Of a stretch of 64,000 bases of DNA, positions 50,071 through 61,733 are shown piece after piece (the stretch's first letter is position 1; every line of letters starts with the position of its first letter). A program made the translations under genes and the position numbers. A model generated the notes under the pieces. The model saw only the letters and a program-made list of their open reading frames with translations. It had not been told where the DNA came from and did no database searches. The stretch lies in assembly GCA_949752745.1 (NCBI GenBank), contig OX457028.1, positions 6,816,095 through 6,880,094 on the forward strand, given 5' to 3'. Source of the DNA: Protula sp. h YS-2021. Taxonomy: Eukaryota; Annelida; Polychaeta; Sabellida; Serpulidae.

Positions 50071-50345
50071 GCGTTGTTTGAAGGTATCTATGGCAGACTA
50101 TCCTGTCTACCAGAGATACAAAAAATCTGTTTCCCATTTTTCTTGGAAAGAAATCTTTGTATGCATTTATCGATCTATGTTCTGGTCCGGTGCTAAATTA
50201 ATTATTGGGCTAGCTCTTTGCCGTCTCATCTTTTGAAGCCCAATTTTTTTCAGGAAAATTCCCGTGCTCATGCACGCTGGGATTGGTTTTATTGCTTTTC
50301 GTAAGCTGGGACTTTGTCCTTGGACAAACTTGTTCTAAACTTTTT

Positions 50346-52158
50346 CGGCTTATGGCATCATTGCAGGGCTAGTATGATTTAAATCAGTTGCAGACAGCGA
50401 TTCCTAGACGATTCGTACCCAAGTCTTTTCACACCCAAGTCGTTTCGTACCTAATTAGATGATTCGTACCGAAACTGGTTGGTCGATTCGTATCCAAAAC
50501 AACAGGGTAGGAAACGACCAGGCAATTCGTACCCATATTCTTGGTCGATACCCAATTGCTGACTTGTTTGTTTAGAGCATATTCTAACTGAACGTCAAAA
50601 ACATGAACCACTCAAAAGCCTGTTTCTGACCCCCTTTTAAGTAAAAAACGGATATAAACTGACTCTTTTTATTTTATTCACAATATTTGGTCTTTCTAAC
50701 AACTACACTTCAATCTAATTTTGATTATAAAGACTCATATTTTGTAAAATGCACAATTAAACTCACAAATAAAACTGAGTCATAAAACGGTATTTAGTTC
50801 ATATTCACAATTTTTATATTTCGACAATAACCTAACTGACACTGAATAATTCAATTCTTTTCTGGCAGTGTTCATTGCGATGAAAATGCAACACGTATTA
50901 ATACGAAAATGTTCTCCATTTTTTGCCTGTTTTTTTTCCGGATGTTTTCAATGTCCCGAAAAAATAGGTTTTTTCCAGGGAAAATTCCAACCCCGATGAC
51001 TAACTGCACAAAACTGATATCGGGATATTTAAAGCTCGGATTTGTGCAGTTTTAACTCCAGGCATTACTGAAATCATTTCTTCTTAAAGTGGAAAACTTT
51101 TCAAACTTGAAGCAGTAAAAATGTTCACTTAATTATTCTTTCAAACATCAGTAAGTTTCCTGCATTTTCTATAAATAAAAATGAAGAAAGTATTTCTACA
51201 GTATTTATACAGTATGGAAAAAACTGGGTAAAACCAACCTGGGAAGGACCTTGCCAACCCTGGTCTCTGGTCCAAAGATCTCTGCCCCAAATGTTACAAT
51301 TTCAGACATTCGCACTGAATGGTAAAAAAAAATTAGTTGGGCGAAAGTTTCTTTTTCAGTTTCTATGCTTTGAAAAAAAAAAAGCATAAAAAGGTCAGGC
51401 CAGGTGACATCACAACAACGAGAAGAAGTACTGGTTTACTAGGTATTGCTAGGGCAGAGATATGTTGCCAAAGTTTGTTTTGAGGGTTTCTGTTAAGTAT
51501 GTGTTAGTCATTAAAAAAATTAAAAAAAAAATATTTATTGATTTTTTATCATATGTAGACAAATATATATATTTAAAATAATAATATTAATCGTCGACCA
51601 TTTTACCCGGACTAAAATAGGATTACCACAAAATATAAAATATTACTGTATAACGTAGCATCCCTGAACAGCGTAGGCAGTAGAGGGTAAAAAAATGCTA
51701 AGATCCTTGAAAACTGGTGTATCAGCGCAGTTTAAACCCCGAACCCGACTGGCGTTTGTAGTGTCACATCCTGTCATTACCAGAACAATATAAATTCATA
51801 TTTACTACACTTCTTTTGTGTGTATGTCTGACTGTGTACAATTGTAAATGGGTGAGATAAGGATCACTGTCTTCGCGATAACAAGAATATCCCCTGTATG
51901 TCGCCTGCTTTTGAAGCTGTTAGTTAAGGAATTTTAGTGTATTGTCATATTAACGTGTATGATGCAGATATTGAAAACGAATCCATAACATTTGGGTCAG
52001 AAACATTTGGGCCACTTCAAAGACAAAAGTTGTTCCGGTTTTTAAAAATTGGTGGCATATGTTCCACCTTACGCATTTAAAATGTGTTTCGATCTGGCTT
52101 TGATCAAAGCATTTAAGTACATCTTAGAAAGATAGCTTTTGTTGTGTTTTGATTTCAG
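50346..52158. other. No exon recognised; short ATTCGTACC repeats
   Basis: Near 50400-50550 the motif GATTCGTACC recurs about five times within a probable small transposon remnant. A poor T/A-rich stretch follows. The exon preceding 52159 (which must end in phase 1) should lie here or further left, but I could not identify it. Confidence 0.45.
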
Positions 52159-52199
52159 AAAGCCCACCAGTTTTCACGTTGAAGTTGAATTCAACCGTG
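52159..52199 (+). CDS. Exon: Ig strand A ([13 protein letters not shown])
   Basis: 41 nt, acceptor GATTTCAG, donor GTAAGA; phase 1 in, phase 0 out. PPVF-x-x-KL is the usual opening of an I-set domain. The phase-1 entry means at least one more coding exon lies upstream. Confidence 0.7.
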
Positions 52200-55100
52200 G
52201 TAAGACATTTTCCTTGTATAGTCTAGTTGGTCTTATGGTTTGGGTTTTGAGTACGTATTTCGGGTGCTTTGCATTCAGGTGTCTACTTGTCTCGACGTCA
52301 AATTGCTCGTTTTTAGACCAACCGACTTCGACGGGGTGGTCTTATCATATCAATAGGGGAAGCGGGGCATCCGTCGTCTGTATGCACGTGTGCACGTATG
52401 TAAAATTTTACTTAAAATGCTTCTTCTTCCCCAGTTTTTGTTTGGATTCCTTTCAAATTTTCTACGAATGTTCTCGAGGTAGGCCTCTTCAAAATTACTT
52501 TTTTTTTACTTTTTTGACAATCTGCCAAAATTTGGCCAAATGGGGGCCATTTAAAATTCTGCTTGTTTTCAAAATGCTTTTCTCACAATTTTTATCATGA
52601 CTTCAACGGGGATGCGCGGGAATCCCACGCTTTTCGAAAAAAAAAACCGCGCAGATTTATGAGAGTAGTGCGAGAGTTTGAAATTATAGAAATATCAAAC
52701 GTATTTATATGTATTGTTTTTTTTTGTTTGTTTTTTTTTTTAACTAATATTACTCTTTCCCACACCATATCAGATTTGATGTGGTGTAGGTGCATATCCC
52801 TAATGTTTTTACTTAATTCATACGTATATCTCATTGTGCGTTTGATAAAACTTTGCAGACATGACGTATAATGTTTGGACTTAAATAAAAATAATAGGAA
52901 ACATAGGAAATTAGTCTACTATATAGATATGTATACCTATATATCCATCGTTTCAAAAGTTATTTATATTTCTAGCTGACCATTGAAAGCCTTTTTATGT
53001 TACAATGTATGAATATTTTGTTCTTATTAAACAGACAATTGATTAATATTGTCTAAACAACAAACCATGCTGCCTAGGAACATTTTAGGGTAGATATTGG
53101 GTTACGGTAATTTACTGTAAAATGCACACTAGTTATTAGGACTGATTTCTGTGATTTTTTGTGTGATGCCCCCGCGTGTTTAAACTGGGTATTTGTGGTC
53201 AAAAGAATAGCTTTTGCATGTAAAATTCTGAAAAATGTTATTTAAAAAGCTGAAATTACATGTACTGTTGTTTTCTTTCTTACTTCTACTTATTTGAAAA
53301 ATCCACAGCACATTAAACACGAATATAAATAACTTTTGAACCGATGTATATATGCCTATACATATGATCTCGCATTCTGATTCCAAATCCCGCGCTTTAG
53401 TGACACAGGTGCGGGGCTGCACGCAATTTCACGATTTTGCAGAAACAGTCCTGCTTCAAATTTATGAATGTTTCCCAGGAAGGCCCCTCGTGAAGAATTA
53501 CTTTTTTGACGATCCACCGAAAATTGGCTGAACGGATTTCATTTTAAATTAAGTGGTAGGAAATTGTCAAGATGCTGTTTCTGCTACAATTTAGATCGAA
53601 TTTCTTTCCAATTTGGGGCGATTGTTCCCCAGACGGTTCTGTTTTGAAAAAATACTTTTTTGTCGATCCGCTAAAAGTGGCCAAATGGAAGTGTTTGCAA
53701 TTTTTCGATAGCCAATTTTGTAAATGCTTCTACTCCCACAATTTGGATCAGTTTAAGTGTAAATTTTGTACGAATGTTTACTAGGTAGGCCTCTCTTTAA
53801 ATCTTTTGGCGACCCGCCAAAAATTGCCAAAAAAGTTTTTTTTCTGTAGTTAATTTTCCAAAGGTTTTTTCTTCCTTTCAATTTTGATCGGATTATCTTT
53901 AAACTTTGGATAAATGTTCACTAAGTTGTCCTGTCTTGAAAACTACTTTTTTTGCGACCCAACCAAAATGGGGTTCATTAAAAAAAAAAATAGCAGCCAA
54001 TTTTTGAAATGCTTCTTCTCCCGTAATTGTGACCGAATTCCTGTAAAATTTTGTGGGATTGTTCCCTAGATGACTCTCGAGAAAAATTACATTTTTTGAG
54101 GATTCTCCAAAAATTATCCAGTTGGCGGTATTTTCTTTTTGCTTTCCAAAATGCGTTGCCTGTTGCAGTTTGATTGGATTTATTCGAAATTTTAAATTAT
54201 TACTCTTCATGTGATGTTTCTTTTAAAGTCTTTTTTTTTTGCGCACCTCCAAAAATTGGCCTGTTGCCGCCGTTTGAATGTTTTAGGTGTCAAGTGTTGC
54301 ACAATAGGGTTCTGCTAGAAATAATTTTTTAGATCCGCCAGAGATTAGGCAATGCCTGCCTTTGAAAAATTTTCAGTGACCGGTTTTTAAAATATGACTC
54401 ACTTTTTATCAACAATAACAAGCCCATTGATACTTGATTCACTAGATCTCGGCTTGAGACTGTCCCTAAACCTTCTTGTTATTTTGAAATTGAATTGTTG
54501 CCTTTAAAGCTTGCACATTTGTGTAGGCGGATATCTGCGAAACCACGACAATTCGTCTAAGCGCAATGGGTGCGACAGTTAATCTAAATTTTATTCCACT
54601 ATTTTACAAAGTGCCTGTAGCGGTTGGGGGTTGTTGAAGGTCAGAATCCAAACCCACCTCTCTTATATCGTCTGGCTGTACCAAACAAGAGAAAATTATT
54701 CTAGCTTACTCAGTATCAAAAGAAATTGTATCAATATCAAAGGATGTCTGCGTTACTGGAATTTGATACCATCTGGCCACATGGAGATAATACAAAACGA
54801 AAGAGGAAAACCAAAAATTGCCCTTGAGGGATAAATGTATACAAAAAAGAATGGAAACAAAAGTTTCATTACATGGTACTGCGTAAGAAGCGGAGCGCTG
54901 GCAACAGCCCAAACCCAGTGACTAACGTTGTCTCCACCCCCCCCCCCCGCCCCCCCCCATACACACACATACTTTCGTTTTATCCACCTACGCGCAAGGC
55001 AAGAAATGTTACTTGGATAGAAATGAAATTTAGATGATTTGTCGTACCCATTACTTTTTGATGAATTGTCGCTAAGTAATTTGTCGCCAGATGAATTGTC

Positions 55101-55435
55101 GGGATACCGATATTTACGGTTAACGCCTGTTAGAGATACACCTTCACAGCGATTGGTTGTTTTCTTCACAGGAAGTCAATGAGAAGTCCACCTTAGTGTT
55201 AGAAGTCAAGGTCACTGGTAACCCAGAGCCCACCATCAAGTGGAAAAGGTGAGTGATTAGTATTCTGCTCCTGAAGTTGCCAAAAACACAGCAAAACTGT
55301 TTGAAACTGTAGCTCTGAATGTCATTTTCGTTATTTGTGAAGAATATCAACAACCAGAACGCACAAGTTCGATTTTCGTCAATGTGTTTTAATTACGTTC
55401 GTTTTTACTCCTTTTTCGATTCTTCTTCCCTCTCG

Positions 55436-55480
<45 letters not shown>

Positions 55481-58400
55481 TTTTCTTTTTTTTTGTTGTC
55501 TGCAAATCGTTTCCACGGATCTTGTCAAAAAAGCGAGCAACTAAATATTTGAAACTTTGAGGCGAAAAATGCCTTAAATGTTGTGTTTTATCGATAATAA
55601 TTTTACATCGTGTATAAGCGGCCAGTGTTTGTTTATGGGCTTTCAAATAAATCGCTTTTATGGAAGCAGTGTCTCTAAATTAGGCATTGTTTTATAGTGG
55701 GTTGGAGGGGGGGGGGGGGGTTCTGTATTCTTTGCGGTGTTCAGTCGAAGTTTCCCCCTCCTCCCCTACCCCCCTCAGTTGAGGTTATTGCGCTGAAATA
55801 TCAATCGTAGTAATCCGTTAAAAGTTTTGATTTATGTGAATGCTAACAATGTGGAAAGTTTTACTCTGTTTCTAAGTGTATCCCTGAAAAGAAGACTGCT
55901 CTACTTAACACATAGCAGTGACGTCACTGGTGAACAGAGGAGCATTTTTACAAGCAGTTGTTCTTCTCTTAGGGTCTAGAAAGCACCAACATCGAATAAC
56001 GTTTTTTTTTTTTTTTGTTTTTTTTTTTTAGAAATGGCAATGACTTGTCACCCTCAAACCGCGTACAGATGAACAGGGAAGGAAACGTGGCTACGCTCAA
56101 GGTAACATTTCAGTCTCAATTTGGGGTGAGATATTATGAGGTCATATTGTTGGTATCATCATCATCACCATCACCACCACCACCATCATCATCTACAGCT
56201 GTAGGCTATGCCTAATGCTCATGATAGTGGAAGGGTTGGCAACATTTGTTTCACTCTGTGTTTGTTAAAACCCCCGCATTTGTCATCAGAAGCTGGTCTC
56301 CATTACTTGCAAAACAACAAATATGAACTGACTCAGGATCTTTCATCAGATGTGAGGCAATCATATCTTTGAGTCATGAGTGACGCGAAATGAGTTGCCC
56401 CACGACAACTCATGTTCTGTCCTAACCCCGGATTCTAACTCCAAAAACGGATTCAGAGTTGTGCAACCAAGTTTATGCTGATTTTTTTTTTTTGTGGATG
56501 TGTGTACGTTATTTTTTTTTTTTTTTTTTTGTGGGTGTGTGTACGTTATTTCCCAAGATTAATTTGATCTTGGGGGTTTTCAGAAGGGTGTCGTTATGAA
56601 ATAGGTCATGTGACTTAACCTTGGGTCGCTAACGACAAGCGATTAGCTCTGTAGTGGATTGGAGGGCTGTGTGCCCGGTGTGTGGTTCGACTGACCGTGT
56701 GTTATGTGTCAGATAAGGAGTTCTCGGCTGGTCTTTAGGTGTCGTCTCCTGCTGCCTCTCTACTTAACGCTGCAGGCAAAGGATTCTAAAGACAGTGAAA
56801 CGGCTGGTAGATGGGGGGAGGGGAGGGTGGAGAGAGGACGGAAGGGGAAGAGGAGGAGGGGAGGGGAAGGGGAGGGTGGAGAGAGGACGGAAGAGGAAGA
56901 AGAGGAGGGGAGGGGAAGGGGAGGGTGGAGAGAGGACGGAAGGGGAAGAGGAGGAGGGGAGGGGAAGGGGAGGGTGGAGAGAGGACGGAAGAGGAAGAAG
57001 AGGGCAGGGAGAGAGAGAGGACGGAAGAGGAAGAAGAGGGCAGGGAGCGAGAGGACGGAAGGGGAAGAAGAGGGGAGGGAGAGAGAGAGGACGGAAGGGG
57101 AAGAAGAGGGGAGGGAGCGAGAGAGGACGGAAGGGGAAGAAGAGGGCAGGGAGCGAGAGAGGACGGAAGGGGAAGAAGAGGGGAGGGAGAGAGAGAGGAC
57201 GGAAGGGGAAGAAGAGGGGAGGGAGAGAGAGGACGGAAGGGGAAGAAGAGGGGAGGGAGAGAGAGAGGACGGAAGGGGAAGAAGAGGGGAGGGAGAGAGA
57301 GAGGACGGAAGGGGAAGAAGAGGGGAGGGAGAGAGAGGACGGAAGGGGAAGAAGAGGGGAGGGAGAGAGAGAGGACGGAAGGGGAAGAAGAGGGCAGGGA
57401 GAGAGAGAGGACGGAAGGGGAAGAAGAGGGGAGGGAGAGAGAGAGGACGGAAGGGGAAGAAGAGGGGAGGGAGAGAGAGGACGGAAGGGGAAGAAGAGGG
57501 GAGGGAGAGAGAGAGGACGGAAGGGGAAGAAGAGGGGAGGGAGCGAGAGAGGACGGAAGGGGAAGAAGAGGGCAGGGAGCGAGAGAGGACGGAAGGGGAA
57601 GAAGAGGGGAGGGAGAGAGAGAGGACGGAAGGGGAAGAAGAGGGGAGGGAGAGAGAGGACGGAAGGGGAAGAAGAGGGGAGGGAGAGAGAGAGGACGGAA
57701 GGGGAAGAAGAGGGGAGGGAGAGAGAGAGGACGGAAGGGGAAGAAGAGGGCAGGGAGCGAGAGAGGACGGAAGGGGAAGAAGAGGGGAGGGAGAGAGAGA
57801 GGACGGAAGGGGAAGAAGAGGGGAGGGAGAGAGAGGACGGAAGGGGAAGAAGAGGGGAGGGGGTGCAGTCGGAAGGGAAGGGAGAAGAGAGAGGACGGGG
57901 GGGGGGGGGAGGGAGGCGGAGTCGGAGGGATGGTAGTTAGAAGAGATATGCTCTGCAAAAGAAATAAGCGGTTCGTACTTTCGCCTTTCACGAAAAGTTT
58001 TTGCGTTTCGACTCAAGTCGATTGGGATCAAGGTAGAAATAAATAATACAGAAAAATATAAATAAGGCAAAAGGAAACAAAATTCCATTTTGCCAGAAGC
58101 ATATTTACAAGTTGGCTGTTGGAGGAGCTGAATAATGTGTTAAATGGTTTTTTAAAAGATCATGTAAGGCCTTTTGAATTGAAAGTGTGCATGTTGAAAG
58201 ATAATTAGAATTTTGATGTTTTCTCCTTATCATTATAATTTAAACCAAACAAAAAAAATGCAATCGAAACATCACCTCCATCGGAAAGATCCGAAAATAT
58301 GATTTAGCTTATGGAAGTCCTGAACGAAAGTGCCTGTGTACTATCTAGTGAGGTTAAAGAATGTTAAAAAATAAAGTGTGTAGATTCGATTCAATGAGTT

Positions 58401-61291
58401 ACAAATAAAAGTGGGTGTAGGCGGGGGGTGGGGGGGGGGGTGATGTCCAAGATAAGAGAATTCGCATATGTTTTTGCGGTAGACACCTTTTGTCGTTCTC
58501 ACTAAGATTCAGACTGACGATGTGCCCTTGTATGTTTTTAGGTGGCAGGGGTGCAGGTAAAGAACAGTGGCAAGTTCATATGTATAGCCGAAAACTCCGC
58601 AGGCCAGGCTAGCTGCGAAGCTGACGTCCAGGGTACGACAGTCTTTTTTTTTTTTTTTGGCCCAGTCGACTATTGTCTTTTGACTATATTCATCGCTCAT
58701 GGGGGCACTATGTTTATCACTTATGTGTATGTAAACAATTGTTTGAAATGCCACTTTTTCTGTATTGCGGAATGATCCCTGGGTAATCCTCCTTTCTTCT
58801 CTCTTTTTTTTTTTTTTTAAGGGATTTGGCCAAATTTAGGAATACAAGAAATGTTACTCTTTCTACAAGTCCGTCCTGACTTATCTTAAGAGAAGCATCA
58901 AAGAAATGCTGTTCATCCCACAGATCCTATCTTTTGATAGCCAATAGGACCTTACACCAATTGTAAATTTATTTTAAATTCATCGATTTCTCCTTTCACT
59001 TTTGTAATGTCTTTGCTTTTACGGCTGGGCATAATGTCCATGGACATTCTTGTTTTTGTTTGTTGCAACATTTTTTTTATAATAGAATTGTATCGAGACG
59101 GAGGGCTGACAGCGTGTAAAAAGGAGGATGGATTTGAATGGGTATAAAAACAGTAGCAACTTCTTATGGCAGCAAAGCGAAATCCTCACGAATCATCCGC
59201 GGATACGCAACGCAATTAAAAAGTGATATAAAATTGTGTTAGCGGGTTTCATTAAAACCAGACTTGATTAAGAGGCATGTTAAATTTAAAAAAAAAAATA
59301 GTCAGGGGGTGAATGAGAGAATCATGTTCTGTATTCTTAAGGGGTGCAAGGCGAATCTGATAGCCGCACCTTTTTAGTTTTTGCAGTGAAAAAGAAAGGT
59401 CCGAAGATAGTGGTACCGTCAGAACCGGCAAAGCCAACACAGTAGGTTTACATTCGAACCGTGGTGTTTTTGGGGTGAAACAGGAAAGATTTGTTTTCGC
59501 GTTAATCCGGTGAAATAGAGCTGTGGTTTTAATGTGTCGTCGGGTGTTTTCAAAAAAAAAAAAATAAATAAAAACATCTCTACTTGTATTGAGAGTTTTT
59601 TTTTTTTTTTTTGTATTGCAATTCACAATTGAAGCACAACTCCTAGTTCCCGGTTATCGTGGCACTTCTGTTGGTCGTGAATACGGCCGTCGGAAGTTCA
59701 CTGCGTATTACCAAAAAATCACGCCGCGTTAAGTATGAAAAAAAAAAAACCGTAAGTGGTTCCCTGACTCGCACCGCCTTTTAGCCGACAAGTTGTACCG
59801 GTTGTCCCGGGGCAGGGCAGCTACTGATTAAAAACCTTGAAATAATTAAGTTATTGTTAAAATACAGTGTGGCAAAATTAAGAAATCGTAAGATTTGTGC
59901 TAGTAACTGTAAGTTATACTTCAGAATATCTGCATTATTAATTGAAATTGGATAACCTGAAATACTTCCAGCTTTCCGATATTCATTGACCAAGCAAAAG
60001 ATGTAAAGGTGGCGAAAAATATTTTAAGGTAAACTAATGAAGGAGTGATATGTTGTTATTGTAGACCGCCACGGCCGGGGCTCGATTCCGAGGCGACCAT
60101 CACGATCGGCGACACGACAGTCGTCGTGAACGCGGCCGACCTGGAGATGCAGGAGCTTCTGGGTCGGGGTGCCTACGGGGTCGTCGAGCGCTACGTGCAC
60201 CGCCCCTCGGGCACCGTCATGGCCGTCAAGGTGCGTGACGCGCATGCGCGGCTTGTCGTTTTTTTGGCCACCAGCTGGAGCTTAAGGTCCCGTAGAGGGG
60301 GGGGGGGGACTAGAGATTTGAGTATTGTCTGTCTGCCAGTCCGTCCATCGTTGGCTGTTGCTGCCACCCTCATAATCCTTTTCCTGCGATATATTGGCAC
60401 ATAAATGACCTATAGTAGTGGATGGGTGCGCCTTATTTTTATTTTGACCTTGACCCAATTTCAGTGTCACACTGGTCGTCATCTTTGCTTTTTAAATTCC
60501 AGTTTTCAATTCCTTGCTGTCTTCTGTACTCTTTTATGACGAACCATTTATACATTTTTGTGTAGAGAATTGAAGTGTTATATATATATATGCGACATAC
60601 ATATATATATATGTTACAGGGAATCTGTGTAATTAGGGATTTCATGAAATCCGTAGGGAATTCGTGTAATGAATAAGCTCATGTTGATTATAAACGTATT
60701 TTGAAAAATTATCCATTCAGGAAGGCTGTTTAGTGGTTCTTCAAAACTATGTATCCCTTTTCACATCGAAAGGAATTGGAATTTATAACATTACCATCTA
60801 AAATAACAGAGTTGGCGTGAAATGTGACATAAGTTACAAAGGATAAAAATATCGCTAAATTCAGTTACTGAAGTATCTCATGAATGATTATTTGGCAACC
60901 GAGTGCTTTGAGTGTATTAATTCAAAATCTGTTATTAATTTCGGTAAAATACTACATTGCAGACATGAAAATTCTCATTAAAAACATCGAAATTGATTGA
61001 ACAAGTTATTACACGATTCCACTAGGGATTTCATGAAATCCCTAATTTCACAGATTCCCTGTAACATGTATATATATATGAGACACAGCCTTCACAAAAT
61101 TTACACAGTATAAACGTATATATTTGCAAGTGCGCTACGTCGTATTATTTTTGAAATGAGTCGAAAATGGACGGATCGGTAGTTATCAAAAATAGATGAC
61201 TTTTAACATTGTGCTATCGAGAATTCGGTTTTTAGTCCAGACAAGTTCTCAGAATCTATAAGGCTAGTGGTTAGAAACTTCATACAGATCA

Positions 61292-61366
<75 letters not shown>

Positions 61367-61701
61367 GATTGTTTTTCTGTCTTTTAGCTCGTCATTCTTC
61401 GTTTTCCTATTTGTTTCTTCAAACAAGTGCGTCCCACTATATCCTTCATAGCCTAAAACGAAACTGTAGTTGAAGATATATAAAATAATTAATAATAGAA
61501 GGAAAATTTACGCGAACTGTTTTTCGAAAAAAAAAAAGATGCGTTTCTCTCACGGCGTCTGGACTTCCTTCTCTGTGTCCTTTCTTTTTTTTTTTTTTTT
61601 TTTTTTTGAATGGAGACGGGTTGCGTAACTTGTATAATTTTAACACAAAGAAAATTTCCGCCAACTGTTTTTGGAAAAAAGCGCCGCGTCTGTGTGTGTG
61701 T

Positions 61702-61733
<32 letters not shown>

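Larger units (their letters stand above)
45545..50345 (+). mobile_element. Composite repeat element, right copy
   Basis: On the plus strand: TTAG plus hairpin (45549-45575, arms CCCAGCTTACG / CGTAAGCTGGG with the loop altered), a GTTA tetranucleotide run (45604-45628), about 145-bp repeats (to about 47270), the 51-bp array (47283-50070) and an arm (50080-50345) that ends in CGTAAGCTGGGACTTTGTCC. Each part has an inverted counterpart at 10046-16697. Both outer ends carry CGTAAGCTGGG. The right arm has a local insertion of about 40 bp relative to the left copy. Non-coding. Confidence 0.6.

Noticed and set aside
47537..50236. Many 60-160 codon frames on both strands with 17-residue repeats
   Set aside because: Produced by the 51-bp repeat unit; no conservation pattern expected of genes.
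56641..56700. tRNA gene
   Set aside because: Boxes A and B are imperfect and no cloverleaf can be drawn; at most a SINE remnant.
56704..58088. Five overlapping 380-440 codon frames rich in Glu, Arg and Gly or Ser, Leu and Pro
   Set aside because: By-products of a polypurine minisatellite inside an intron.
58633..58775. Read-through of the Ig exon into a short tail as an alternative Ig-only terminus
   Set aside because: The tail is encoded by a T run and has no polyadenylation signal nearby; the GT donor and phase-matched next exon fit better.
58633..59386. An ATG first exon for a stand-alone MKK
   Set aside because: Candidates near 59036 (ATGTCCATGG) and 59128 (ATGGATTTGAATGG) do not leave the phase-1 end required by the exon at 59387; an ATG exon elsewhere remains possible.
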